Positions 47,756-59,712 of a stretch of DNA of 64,000 bases are shown here, in pieces (position 1 is the stretch's first letter; each line of letters starts with the position of its first letter). This DNA is from Dryomyza anilis (lineage: Eukaryota > Arthropoda > Insecta > Diptera > Dryomyzidae), in NCBI GenBank assembly GCA_951804985.1, contig OX638134.1:1550001-1614000 (forward strand). The letters run 5' to 3'. The translations under genes and the position numbers were made by a program. The notes under the pieces are model-generated. The model ran no database searches and had not been told where the DNA came from. It saw only the letters and a list, made by a program, of their open reading frames with translations.

Positions 47756-48944
47756 TATTGTAGTCCTTGCGCCGTGCTTTCGCCCTTTGTCCTTCGACCG
47801 ACATACATGAACGCGTTGTATGAATCAATTTAATGGCTAAATTAAAAGCGTTATTGTTGCTACTGCTGCTGTATTTCTTTTTGTTGTAGTTGCACCTTTT
47901 ATGTTGCTGCCCACCACACTGGACTCGAATGGTCGGACAGCATATACTGCAGCATAGCAGAACAAATTTTGCTGTAGCAGCAAATTTTGCGTTGTAAAAT
48001 CGTTTTCTAATTATGCAAGATTTGATTTCAATGGTTTTTGCATTGAAGAATACTAATTATTGAAGCTGGGCATTGCTTTTGAAAAGGGTGGAGACTTAAA
48101 AAGAATTTAAAATTTGATTTTGAACCAATGAAAGGTTTTGAAATTAATACTGAGATGTGCCATGCAGCTGTTGCTTTAAATAATATCGCTGTTTTTTTTG
48201 TTTTTCTGTTGCTCTTTCATTATCCGTCTATATATTTTCTATATAAAAATCCCCCTGGCAGCACATGCAATGAAAAATCGCTTAATGACACGATTCACAC
48301 ACAACAACTCACAGCAGGCTGCAGCGCCCTCTGGGCACAAAGTGTTATTGTTCTTCTTCATCCTCTTCTTGTTGTTGTTGTTACGTATTTATTCAGTGCT
48401 TTTTTTCTAGTTGTTGTAGCTATTCGAGCATCGAGCGCCAGGGCGCACAATCATTTGTCAGTTCTGAAATTGCAATTGGATTTGTTAATTTTTTATTTCT
48501 TTTTTTATTTTTACTGCCTCTGCCTCTTTGGCTACCATAACCTTTGACGGGCTGGAAAGGCCCCCTGAGTGCCAAGTTCTGGCCGTGCGTTGACGCCGTT
48601 TTCAACATCATTCACAAAGTCATTCACATTCATTACAACAACAACAAGAACAGTTACAGGAGCAGCAGGAGAAAAGGAAGAAGGAAGCAGTAGCAAAGAC
48701 TACAATATCACTTGCCGCAGATACAGTATCTATGGATCTACACTCGGAAAAAATCCATAATGAAACCGTTCAAGTTTTGTGTCATGAATACAATACGATT
48801 TGTGTGTGAATCTCAATCGAATGTGTGTTTTACAACCTGCCTGATAATTTCAATTCAATCCGGACTTCGATTTCCAGATATTAATTTTCCAATACAAACG
48901 AATCATTCGAATTCAAACCGTACGAATTTGGAGGTTCGAATAAT
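47756..48944. other. unique DNA; small GC-richer islands
   Basis: Open frames at 48128-48547 (139 codons, hydrophobic, rich in F, L and V from T-rich DNA) and shorter ones show no domain. CAACAACAACAAG lies near 48639-48652. At 48741 a tip-like CACTCGGAAAAAAT occurs without a matching right end. Confidence 0.4.
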
Positions 48945-49120
48945 TTAGTCGGCGCAGTTAATTAATTTGCTGCATTGACGTACGAATATTCATATTAGCA
49001 AACGGAATTGCTGATTTAACGACAATAGCAAATGTTTTCATTAAATTAGTGAATTTCATTGCTGGATTGATTAATGAATGCAATTAATATCAGTTGCTAT
49101 ATTTACGTAGATAATATTTT
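48945..49120. mobile_element. family C foldback MITE, copy 3, right half
   Basis: Contains TGCATTGACGTACGAATATTC, the ATTGCTGATTTAACGACAAT block and TTGCTATATTTACGTAG, all shared with the right half of 60533-60891. The left half is missing or replaced by unrelated sequence. Confidence 0.7.
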
Positions 49121-50224
49121 TTTTGATTATATTGATTAGAATCTGGTAGTCCATCGAAAAATTAAAGATGGTTAATACATAAAAAAAAGGCCTCCATTTG
49201 TGAAATGAATTAAACTCAATTAATTTTGCCACATATTTTAAAAAGATGTCCGATTAAATCAGTTCGTTATTTTTTTTCTGTTCCAGAATTCAATTTACAA
49301 TGTAAAGGAGAATATTTAAACATTTCCAGTTAATTTCTGAATTTCGTTTGAATGTGAACTTCAGAATAAAAACCCAATACATTTTTTAATAAAAGTGGGA
49401 ACTTGCTATTATATAGTATTTTCGAACTCAAGATCTTGACAGATACAATGTGCTATGTACTGGGGTTTAAAATGAACAATAATTGACAAAAAAACAAAAA
49501 TTTTGAATTTTAAATTGTAAACTGCTACTATTTTTTCTCCGTGTAGAGCTACGCAGCAGGCAGCGGCGGCAGGTGAAGTCGTTTCAACATTTTTTCGCGT
49601 CATTATTCTGCAGTTTTCCGAATGGTTTTCGAATAAAAAAAGGCAAAAATATAAAAAAAAGGAAAAAAATTCTACACCGACTGCTGCTCCAATTACAGCG
49701 CTGCCGCGGTCGTTGTTGTCTATCTATCTGTCTGTGTGTCCGTCTGTCTGTCTGTCCGCTGCATCCACAACAGCCGCCAACATAATGAAAATGCAATTAA
49801 TTTTTCCAGCTTTTCTTTTGCCGCTACTGTTGCTGCTGCCGTCGCTGTTGCCGATGTAGCAATTGCTGCTGCTCTTAATTTTCATTGCTGCAATATTATG
49901 ACTGCTGCTGCTACTGCTGTTGCCACTGCCATGTGTCGCCGCAGCAGCCTATATGAGTTGGTAAATGTAGCTGATCCTTGCTGCAAGGCATCTGCCCGAC
50001 CGCCTGCAACAGACGCCAACAATATAAAAATGATGCAACGCAGAGCAAGAATGAAGAAACGACGACTGAACGAACGAAATGTTGCTGCCATAAAATGAAA
50101 CGGTGAAAATCAGAATCAGAGTGGCGCACGATGATGCTCAAGCTCACATCAAAGGAGAGAAGAAGACCAATTATTTGCGCTCATGCTGATTTATGCTGTG
50201 CCACCTCTGGGACAGTGGGACAAA
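49121..50224. other. unique DNA with GCT/GCC microsatellites
   Basis: Bases 49830-49935 are a long, imperfect TGCTGCTG/TGCCG run that yields alanine-rich frames on the plus strand (49736-50098) and none with a recognisable domain. (TCTG)n-like repeats lie at 49720-49760. Bases 49540-50220 are among the most GC-rich in the window. Confidence 0.45.
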
Positions 50225-51255
50225 AGTGAAAAATTTAATTTTTAGTGAGAAATTTAATTTTAAATGAAAATTTTAATTTTTAGAAAGAAATTTAATTTTA
50301 AGTGAAAAATTAAATTTTGAGTAGAAATTTGAATTTTTAATGAAAAAATTAAATTTTCAGTGTAATTTTAATTTTATGCGAAAAATTTAATTTTTAATGA
50401 AATTTAAATTTTTTGCGAAAAATTTAATTTTTAATGACAAATAAAATTTTTGTAAAAAAATTATATTTTTAGTAAAAAAAACAATTTTTAGTTAAAAGTT
50501 GAATTTTTAGTTAAAAATTTAATTTTTAATGAAAAATTGAATTTTTAGTGAAATATTTAATTTTTAGTTAAAAATTGAATTTTTAGTTAAAAATTGAATT
50601 TTTGGCGGAAATTTAAATTTTTAATTAAAAGTTGAATTATTAGTAAAAATTTAATATATAGTTAAAATTGAATTTTTAATTAGTTAAAAATTAAAAACTG
50701 ATTTTTTAGTTAAAAAATTAATTTTTATTCAAAAATTAAATTTATAGTGAAAAATTTAATTTTTGGTGAAAAATTGAAATTTTCGTGAAAAATGGCATTT
50801 TTAGTTAAAAAATTAATTATTAGTGAAAATTTGATTTTTAGTGAAAATTTGAATTTTTAGTTAAAAGTAGAATTTTTAGTTAAAAGTGGAATTGTTAGAA
50901 AAAATTAATTTTTTGTTAAAAATTGGATTTAATTAAAAATTGAATTTTTAATTAAAAATTTAATTGACTTTTTTGTGAAAAATTGAATTTTTAGTGAAAA
51001 ATTGAATTTCTAGTGAACATTTGAATTTTTAGTGAATATTTAGATTTTAATTAAAAGTTAGTTTTTAGTTAAAAATTTAATTTTTAATTAAAATCTGAAT
51101 TTTAAGATAAAAACTGCATTTTAGTGACAAATTAAAATTAGGGTAAAAAAAAAATAATTTTTAGTGAAAAAAATAATTTTTAGTGAAATATTGAATTTTT
51201 AGTGAAACTTTGAAAATTAAGTGAAAAATTTCAATTTTAATGAAGAATTGAATTT
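50225..51255 (+). repeat. 19-bp minisatellite array 6, degenerate (AGTG and AGTT loops)
   Basis: Roughly 54 imperfect copies. Loops alternate between AGTG and AGTT, and unit length varies from about 16 to 20 bp. It is the least uniform of the ten arrays, so probably the oldest or no longer being homogenised. Confidence 0.9.
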
Positions 51256-52874
51256 CTGCACGAATTGCCTCACTGTCCACCATCGTTTCCGCAAATTCTA
51301 TTCGTTTTTGCCGTTAAGTAAGCCAACTGATTAAGCCTGGAATTTATCAGAGGGAAACTCGAATGAATGCGAGAAAAACAAAGAAAAGGCGCCCGTCCCA
51401 ACAGGACGCGCGTCAGACTGCAAAATATTGTTAGAAAAATTCCACTTGTATTAATTCACATTACAACAATTAAACATTTTCTTTTTCATATTCTAGCTTT
51501 AAACTTATTGAAGCGAATTACAAATGGTATTAAATGTGCTAAAATAATTTTGAAATATTTAAAAATTGAAACATTTTAAATTAAAAAAATCAATTAAAAA
51601 TCTGAAAGTATTACCAATTTTAAATAATAATTGAATTTTAATTTTAAATCAAAATCTTACTTGAAACTCAAATAATAAAATGTTTAATTCATTTCGCAAA
51701 TTTATTTTATTTTTGTTTGTAATTTAAATGTAGTTTTTTTAGTTCAAAATTAAATTTCCACTCTAAACTCCAATTTAAAATTACCATCGAAATTTTCTAA
51801 ATTAAAACTTTGGCACCAGAATAGGTCAAATTTGTCCAAATTAGCCAGTTGAAATTATAAGTCAAAGTTTAAGCAAAATTTAATTAAATCTTTGCTTTAA
51901 TTTGCTGCAAATTAAACGCGCTAATTTGAGAATTTAATAAATTTACTAAAATTATCCACTTAAGTGGCTGCTTGTCGCTACACATCAGCGGCTCCAATTA
52001 CTGCAGGTCCTTGTCATGCTGACGCTGAGCAGACAGACCAGATCAGACCGTCTGCTTTTGTTCTACCAGCAGCCCGCCTACCTCTCACTCAGTTCAGGCG
52101 GTGAAGACGACGAAGAAGCAGTTTCCTGTTGCCTAAGTGCGGCTCTTTACTCTTTAATTTAACGCTTTTTGTGCCGCTTTATGCTTGAAGATGCGACCGT
52201 CCGAGCCGAGCTAAGCCAACGACCAACGAAATCCACTAAAATGTCCAGGCAACCGCACCAGGCAGCCGCCCAAAGGCAGACGGCAGTCGAGGCACTCATT
52301 AAGCGGCGTTGCTTTCTATACGAAGAAGAGAATCCGTGCGCATAACAACAGCAAAAAAATCACAAATTAAGAAAAGAAATCATAAAACGTAGCCGGAGAC
52401 GGAAACGGAAGTGAGTGTCGAAAACCGTTCGGCCACTATGGGGGGCTGTCACGGCAACGTCGCTGCGCCGATTCAAGTGGTTTTTGATGAGAAAATGTTG
52501 GGTAATTGCAGGGATTCCTGCTGCTATTGCTGGGTCTGCTGCGGCTGATCCTTTATCATGCTGCAGAAGGCAGCCGCAAATCGGCGCATTCAACGTCCAG
52601 CGACTGTCATCTAAATTCAGCTAAATTGACAAAGCTAACTGTTGATTATTGTTGAAGTGGGTTGCCACCTGCCATCACCATTCTTTTTTAAAATTCAATG
52701 GCATTTAAAGATGTTGCAAGGAAAAGTATTCGGCAATTGTTGGCGGCAAATATGACGACACAAAACCACGCGAGCTTTCTTTGCAGATCAGAGGCGCATT
52801 TTTTTAATTAAAAAGATATAAAGAAGCGTAAAAAATAATTGTTATTTTTGCGCAATTTAATTGGCTACACTCAA
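51256..52874. other. unique DNA; GC-richer block 51960-52680
   Basis: Bases 51560-51960 are AT-rich. Bases 51960-52680 have balanced composition with many CpG and short open frames on both strands, none with a domain. It lies between two oppositely oriented minisatellite arrays. Confidence 0.4.
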
Positions 52875-53935
52875 AATCAAAACTTCACTCAAAAAAAAAA
52901 AATGTTTTTGCTCAAAATTCAAATTTTAAGAATTTCATTCAAAAATATTATTTTTCACTCATAATTCAAAATTTTACAATTATGCTCAAAATTAATAATT
53001 TCACTTAAAACTCATTTTATCACTCCAAATTAGGAATTCTACTCAAAATTAGAAATTTCACTCAAAATTTAAAATTCCACTCAAAATTTAGAATTGCACT
53101 CGAAATTCAGAATTTCAATCAAATTTAAGATTTTCTGTAAAAATTCCAAATTTCACTCAAACTTCAGAATTTCACTAAAATTTCAAAATATCACTCAATT
53201 TTAGGAAGTCTACTCAACATTCAGAATTTCACTCAAAATTCAGAATTACGTTCAAACTTCAGAATTTCACTCAAAATTCAGAATTTCCCTAAAAATTCAA
53301 AATTTCACTCCAAATTCAAAATTTCACTCAAAATTCAAAATTTCACTCAAAATTCATAATTTCAGTATTTCACTAAAATTTCAAAATATCACTCAATTTT
53401 AGGAGGTCTACTCAAAATTCAGAATTTCACTCAAAATTCAGAATTACGTTCAAATTTCAGAATTTCACTCAAAATTCAGAATTTCCCTAAAAATTCTGAA
53501 TTTCCCTAAAAATTCAGAATTTCCCTAAAAATTCAAAATTTCACTCAAAATTCATAATTTCAGTATAAATTCAGAATTTTACGCAAAATTCAGAATTTCA
53601 CTCAAAATCTAGAATTTTCTTAAAAAATTCAGAATTTCACTCAAAATTCAGAATTTCACTCAAAATTCAGAATTTCGCTCAAAATTCAGAATGTCAGTAA
53701 AAATTCAGAATTTTACTCAAAATTCAGAATTTCACTCAAAATCTAGAATTTAATCTAAATTCTGAATTTCCCTAAAAAAATTCAGAACTTCACTCAAAAT
53801 TCAGAATTTCACTAAAAATTCAGAATTTCACTCAAAACTCGGAAATTGACTGAAGATTCAAATTTCATTTAAATTAAGAATTTCGATAAAATTACAAATT
53901 CACTCAAAATTCATAATTTCACTCATATTTCAATT
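52875..53935 (-). repeat. 19-bp minisatellite array 7 (CACTCA loop)
   Basis: Roughly 56 copies of CAGAATTTCACTCAAAATT. The arms are reduced to AATTT/AAATT with loop CACTCA. A block with TTAGGA-GTCTACTCA, then GAATTACGTTCAAA, is repeated at about 53200-53255 and 53398-53455, showing a ~200-bp higher-order duplication. Confidence 0.95.
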
Positions 53936-54773
53936 TTTATTTATAAAAGTGCACATTTTAATAAAATTCAACAAAGACTGCCCAAATAGAATGGGTTCAA
54001 AATTCTATGCAGCTGTTATCAATAAAAGAAACCTCGGCCATATTAAAAAAAAATGCAACGCCGCAATTTCTGGCAACACTCTTCGTTACTTCCGGCGGAA
54101 ATCGATTTCACACGCACCACATATATCTAAACAACTTGAGTTGGTTATTGTTGTCGCTGCTGCTGCTGCTGCTACTGCTTCTTCTGTTGCTCCTGCAAGT
54201 GTCTGAACGGAAATTATTATTCAATTGTTGTGAATATTGTTATTGTCCGCAACATGACGTCAGAGAATGTTAAACGTCACCGGAAACGGAAACGTCGTTG
54301 CCTTTATGCTTAATGCCAATGCAGTTATATGGCCAAACTCAGTAGTAGCAACAGCAGTAATAGCAATGATTAAGAAATCACAACACGTCTTTTAATCAGT
54401 ATTACGTGCTTAAATTCTATGCAACCATTGGAAGATATTAAGAGAGACGGCGGAGGCAGATAGCTGCTGCAGCCAATCGTCGGCCAATCAGATGCCACTG
54501 AATGCCCTGGTGATTGTGCAAAAATTAATTAAATCCTTGCTTCTGTTATTGATTGATTGACAGCAGGACCAGAACCACCAGCAGCATCATTGACAGCCGC
54601 ACAGCGCCATCTACAACATTCAAATGGCGTAACGTATTTCAATTGATCCTCAACGATTGCAGCATGTTTTTGAATTAGAATTCAATAGTGTTGGCATAAC
54701 ATATAAAATTGGGGTTACGTTATTGTTATTCTTAACGTTTTTTTTTAAAGAAATTTAATATAGTCTCTTATAG
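53936..54773. other. unique DNA with a GCT microsatellite
   Basis: TGCTGCTGCTGCTGCTACTGC lies around 54157-54180. The block 54040-54660 is relatively GC-rich. There is no coding signature. Confidence 0.4.
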
Positions 54774-54775
54774 TA

Positions 54776-54990
54776 CCTCAGAAAAAAATACCATAAAGCC
54801 AATAGTGTTTTGCTATTAAAATTATAGGATAAACTATTATTTTAATAGGTAAATACCATAAAATACTGCAACATACTATTAAATGCTATTCAATTATTTT
54901 TGAGTTTATATGAAAAGATTTATTTTTTTGTATACTATTGAATCAATAACTGTCCTATTGACCAAATTTGCATAGGATTTTTTCTGAGTG
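54776..54990 (-). mobile_element. family A MITE, copy 5
   Basis: Reverse orientation. The left end CCTCAGAAAAAAATA and right end in complement CACTCAGAAAAAATC are flanked by TA (54774-54775 and 54991-54992). It shares TTTTCATATAAAC and CAATAGGACAGTTATTGATTC (read on the minus strand) with copy 1. Confidence 0.82.
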
Positions 54991-54992
54991 TA

Positions 54993-55178
54993 CATACATC
55001 GGTTCGAGAAGTTATGACTCGCTTCAAAATATTTCGAGAATCTTCTAAACTTCTCTTGAATGCAGTCTCATGAATTCGTCTCTTTCTAACACATTTTTTA
55101 GTGTGATGAATTGTCTTGCGTCTCATTTATACTTGTTGATTGCTTGCACTATGGGGCAAATTACCTCTTTTCGTAACA
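54993..55178 (-). mobile_element. truncated LTR (retrotransposon family L), copy 3
   Basis: On the minus strand it starts TGTTACGAAAAGAGGTAATT at 55178 and continues through GTGCAAGCAATCAACAAG, GACGCAAGACAATTCA and GTGTTAGAAAGAGACG, matching copy 1. It stops before the promoter region and directly abuts family A copy 5. Confidence 0.78.
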
Positions 55179-55277
55179 ATATTAAGATTTTTCTCATCCT
55201 ATAAGGCAAAAATGTGTTTCATCATTCACAAATTAAGCTATCTTTTTTAGAATTAATTATCTATTATTTTAAAAGTA

Positions 55278-55497
55278 CACCCAGAACAAAATTCCTTTAA
55301 ATCCCATTAAAATTGGTCAATAGGACAATTATTGATTTAATAGTATACAAAAAATAAATCTTTTCATATAAACTCAATGGCAATGTCATAGTATTTTCTA
55401 GTATTTAATAGTATTTTCCGATTAAAATAATAATTTATCCTATTGACTATTTTTAATAGTAAAAAACTATTTTTTTTATAGCATTTTTTTCTGGGTG
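55278..55497 (+). mobile_element. family A MITE, copy 6
   Basis: A 220-bp copy with ends CACCCAGAACAAAAT and complement CACCCAGAAAAAAAT, flanked by TA (55276-55277 and 55498-55499). Very similar to 21307-21529 and 28131-28352, suggesting that these three belong to a younger subgroup. Confidence 0.9.
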
Positions 55498-55499
55498 TA

Positions 55500-55954
55500 G
55501 TTACTGAATTTCGCTTCTACCGTAGTAGAAATTGTACTACCCAGTATGCCATTCGTTTCGATATCGCAAGGAAAACGTTGTGAGATATCAATGAATTTGT
55601 TTCGATATCGAAGCCGGTTCTGAGACTAACAAGTTAAATCAAAACGGTCAACAGATATCGGAGCTACAAATCAAAGTTATATAGAAACAACATCTGTTCG
55701 AAACCTACCTTAATACTGCAGAAATTAGTAAGATATCGAAATTCTTTAAACAATGAAGAGATTAACTATTTTTCTTGAAAATACTTCGAAAAATCTTTGA
55801 AATGCATTTTGATTCGCTATAAGATTCGAATTTTTATATTAAATCCACATCAATTATTGTTCAAGGCAACTGGAAACTCCGAGTTGTGTTAACTAGGTAA
55901 GGTCATAATAGGGAAATGATTACTGACAATTTTGTGCTTGTCATATCCGAATTT
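55500..55954. other. unique DNA with several GATATCG motifs
   Basis: TTTCGATATCG occurs at about 55556-55567 and 55590-55602, with related GATATC elsewhere. Nothing else is recognised. Confidence 0.35.
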
Positions 55955-56720
55955 TAAATTTCACTCAAAATTTTCAATTTCACTCAAAATTTTCAATTTC
56001 ACTCAAAATTTTCAATTTCACTCAAAATTAAGAATATTACTTAAAATTCAGAATTTCATTTAAAATTCATAATTTTATTAAATAGTCAGAGATATTTTCA
56101 AAATTCGTAATTTCTATAAAACATTTAGATACACTCCAATTTCAAAATTTATGATTTCATTAAAAATTGTAAATTTTGAGACAAACTCAGAAATTCTCTT
56201 TAAAATTCAGAATTTCACTCAAAATTTCATTATTTCACTCAAAAATCAGATTTTCACTCAAAATTCAGATTTTCACACAAAATTGAAAATTTCACTTAAA
56301 ATTTCAAAATTTCACTCAAAAATCAGATTTTCACTCAAAAATAAGATTTTCACAAAAAATTTTGAATTTCATTCTAAATTTAAAATTTCACTTCAAATTC
56401 CGAATTTCACTCAAAATACGGAATTTCAATCTCTTTTACCGAAAATGCAGAAAATTGTAGTGAAATTTCAGAATTTTAGTCAATTTTAAAAATTGTACTC
56501 AAATTTCCGAATTTTAATCATATATGACAATTTTCCACAAAACTAAAAATTTCAATAAAAATTAATAATTTAGAAAAATCTTAAATTCATAAAAAATTGT
56601 GAATTTCGATAAAAAATAAATTAAGAATTTGACGCAAATTTAAAATTATGCACAAAATTTAAAATTTTGATTGAAAATTTAGAATTTCACAAAAAATTTT
56701 CAAAATTCAATATTCCAAAT
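55955..56720 (-). repeat. 19-bp minisatellite array 8 (CACTCA loop), degenerate
   Basis: Roughly 40 imperfect copies of AATTTCACTCAAAATT(C)-type units. It starts with a short perfect run (about 55960-56020) and becomes irregular. A 112-codon frame at 56151-56489 is a by-product of the repeat. Confidence 0.88.
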
Positions 56721-57835
56721 TTTTAGTACAAATTTAGAATTTTAAAATTCATAAATTACATCTCAATTACGCAAAAATATGTTGATGTTGTTTAAAATTT
56801 TATGATTATATATTTTTAATTACACTAAAACTCATATGTGTTAGAGATATTTAATAAAAAATTATTAAAATGTCTGCAAATTCTTATATTTGAAACAACA
56901 AAAAAAATACATATTACTAAAATAAATACGTATTTTTGTAAATATGTATTTTCTATTCCTATTTTACAAAAATTTATTAGTTTTGACAAACTTAAACTGT
57001 TTACGAAAATGTTGAGCCACTCACATCTCAATCTTGTATTCCAAACCGACAAAAGTCAAAACAGCCTCCAGCATTATTTTACGGTCAACCTTCTGAACAA
57101 CTTTCGGTTGCTCGAACCAAATGCACAGAAGAAGCACCATCTAACGGTGGCGGCTGCTGCTATTTGCCAGCATTTCAAATCATTTCGAATCCCTAATTGC
57201 ACACGGATGCGCAAACAAGTTAATTTTAGGCAAATATTCGCAACGAAATGCATTGATTTCAATTTGCAAACAGTGCGCAATGTAATCGTTGTATGCAAAG
57301 TGTGCGTGTGTGTGTCTGATATATGTGTCCGTGTGTATGTGTGTGTGTGCAAATCCAAACTAATATTTATGCATTCATTCGGCAACAGTCGGAGCACTAC
57401 GAACGGATGTTGTCGGCTGCATTTCGAGGCATAATATGCAATTTTATGCACTTGCAACAGACAGACGGACACATGCGAGACAAACACTTTGACAGTCGTT
57501 TTTGGAGTGGTTTTGTTTTTGGCTGCCACCGGTGGTTTTGTGTGCCGAGATGCACAGCCCCGCCAATTGCCATGTAATTGGATCTGAAACTGGCTGTAAG
57601 TGTGGCTCAACGATATGAATTCGAAGCGATTTGAGGGACGGATTAATTGCGTGCTGATTGTGTGCTCATTTTTTATTGGCTTTGGTAGGGCAGTATCAAA
57701 ATAATAGTATACATAGTATTAAATAATATAGTAAAAATAAAAAATTATTAAAGACAATTTTCATTTAATATAGAAATTTAACACAAACTTCGCATTTTGA
57801 AATCTTTAAAATGCGATTTATATTAATTAAAAACT
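56721..57835. other. unique DNA with a (TG)n stretch
   Basis: Bases 57297-57350 are a broken GTGTGTGTG microsatellite. Bases 57030-57660 are GC-richer. The 198-codon frame at 56838-57434 (plus) and the 178-codon frame at 57074-57610 (minus) overlap each other, cross the microsatellite and lack domains. Confidence 0.45.
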
Positions 57836-59712
57836 TTCTCAGTTTAAAAATTTCACTCAAAATTGGAATTTTACTCGAAATTTGAATTTTCACACAAGTT
57901 TCAACATTTTAGTCAATTTTCAAAATTACACTCATAATTGAGAATTTCATTTCAAATTCAGAATTGTAATCCAAAATTAGAAAATTAAGCATTTAATTGA
58001 AAATTTTACTAAAAATTTTCAAATTTTCGAAAATAAAAAAAAAATTTCAATAAAAAATTAAATTTTTCATTAAAAATAAAAATTATCGTTAAAACTCAGA
58101 ATATTATTTAAAATTTCACTCAATATTCAAATTTTAACTGAAACTCACTCAAAATTGAAATTGTTAATCGAAATGGAAATTATCACTCAAAATTTCAATT
58201 TTTATTTCTCAAAATTAAAATTTTCACTCAAAAATTCCAATTTTCGCTAAAAATTCAAATTTTCACTCAAAATTCAAATTTTCACTCAAAATACAATATT
58301 TAATACAAAATTCAAATGTTTTTTAAATATTTAGAATTTCACTCAAATTTCAATAAAAATTCAGAAATTCAGTCAATATTCAAAATTACACTCAAAAATA
58401 AAAATTTCACTAAAAATTCAGGATTCACTCAAATTTCAGAATTTCACTAAAAAGTCAAAATTTTAGTAAAAACTCAGAATATTACTAAAATTTTACATTT
58501 TGTATAAAATTAAAAAATTTGAGTGAAACTTTGGATTGAAAATTTCGATTTTTACCATAAACTCAGAAATTCACTCAAAAGTAACAGTTCAAAACAATTG
58601 AAAGAAAAAAACATTCGGAATTTCACTCAATTAGAAATTCACTCAAAGTTAAACTTTTCACTCGCAATTCCGAATTTTACTCAAAATTAAAATTTTCACT
58701 CGAAATTTAAAATTTCATCCAATTCGAAATTTTTGCTCAAAATTCAGAATTTCAGTCAAAATTTAGAATTTCACTCAAAATTCAGAATTTCACTCAAAAT
58801 TCGGAATTTCACTCAAAATTCAGAATTTCACTCTAAATTCAAAATTTTAATAAAAATTCAGAATTTCACTCAAAATTCAGAATTTCACTCAAAATTCAGA
58901 ATTTCACTCAAAATTCAGAATTTCACTCGAAATTCGAAATTTCATTCAAAATTCAGAATTTTACTCAAAATTCGGAATTTCAATCAAAATTCAGAATTTC
59001 ACTCAAAATTCAGAATTTCACTCGAAATTCGAAATTTCACTCAAAATTTAGAATTTCACTCAAAATTCGGAATTTCAATCAAAATTCAGAATTTCACTCA
59101 AAATTCGGAATTTTAATCAAAATTCAGAATTTCACTCGAAATTCTTAATTTCAATCAAAATTCAGAATTTCAATCAAAATTCAGAATTTCAATCAAAATT
59201 CAGAATTTCAATCAATATTCAGAATTTCAAACAAAATTCAGAATTTCATTCAAAATTCAGAATTTCACTCAAATTTAAAATTTTACTAAAAATTCAAAAT
59301 TTTACTAAAAACTCAAAATTCAGAATTTCACTCAAAATTCGGAATTTTAATCAAAATTCAGAAGTTCACTCAAAATTCAGAATTTCAATCAAAATTAAGA
59401 ATTTCAATCAAAATTCAGAATTTCAATCAAAATTCAGAATTTCAATATGATTTAGAAAGTCACCCAAAAATCAGAATTTATTTCAAAATTAAAATTTTAC
59501 TAAAAATTCAAAATATCACTCAATATTTAAAATTACAGAAAAATTTTAAAAATTCACTAACAATTCAAAATTTCACTCAAAATTCAGTATTTCACTTTAA
59601 ATTGGAAATTTCACTCAAAATTTGAATTTCGCTTCAAATTCGAATTTCACACAAAATTCGAATTTCACTCAATTTAACTAAAATTTCAGAATATCATTTA
59701 AATACAGAAATT
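57836..59712 (-). repeat. 19-bp minisatellite array 9 (CACTCA loop)
   Basis: Roughly 98 copies, the longest array. Bases 57836-58730 are degenerate and 58735-59430 are quite uniform CAGAATTTCACTCAAAATT, with runs of a CAATCA variant (about 59150-59220 and 59380-59445). A 127-codon frame at 58733-59116 exists because the consensus unit lacks stop codons in this direction. Confidence 0.95.

Noticed and set aside
49525..49547. Right end of a further CACGGAG-type element (CTCCGTGTA)
   Set aside because: No matching left end or target duplication could be found nearby.
49736..50098. 120-codon alanine-rich frame
   Set aside because: Driven by GCT/GCC microsatellites; the opposite strand gives comparable frames.
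56838..57434. 198-codon plus-strand frame as a host gene
   Set aside because: It overlaps an equally long minus-strand frame, crosses a TG microsatellite and has no recognisable domain.
57074..57610. 178-codon minus-strand frame as a host gene
   Set aside because: It contains a TH/HT stretch from the CA microsatellite and no domain; shares DNA with the opposite frame.
58733..59116. Repetitive 127-codon protein
   Set aside because: Expected from a stop-free 19-bp unit in tandem; reported as a property of the repeat, not as a gene.
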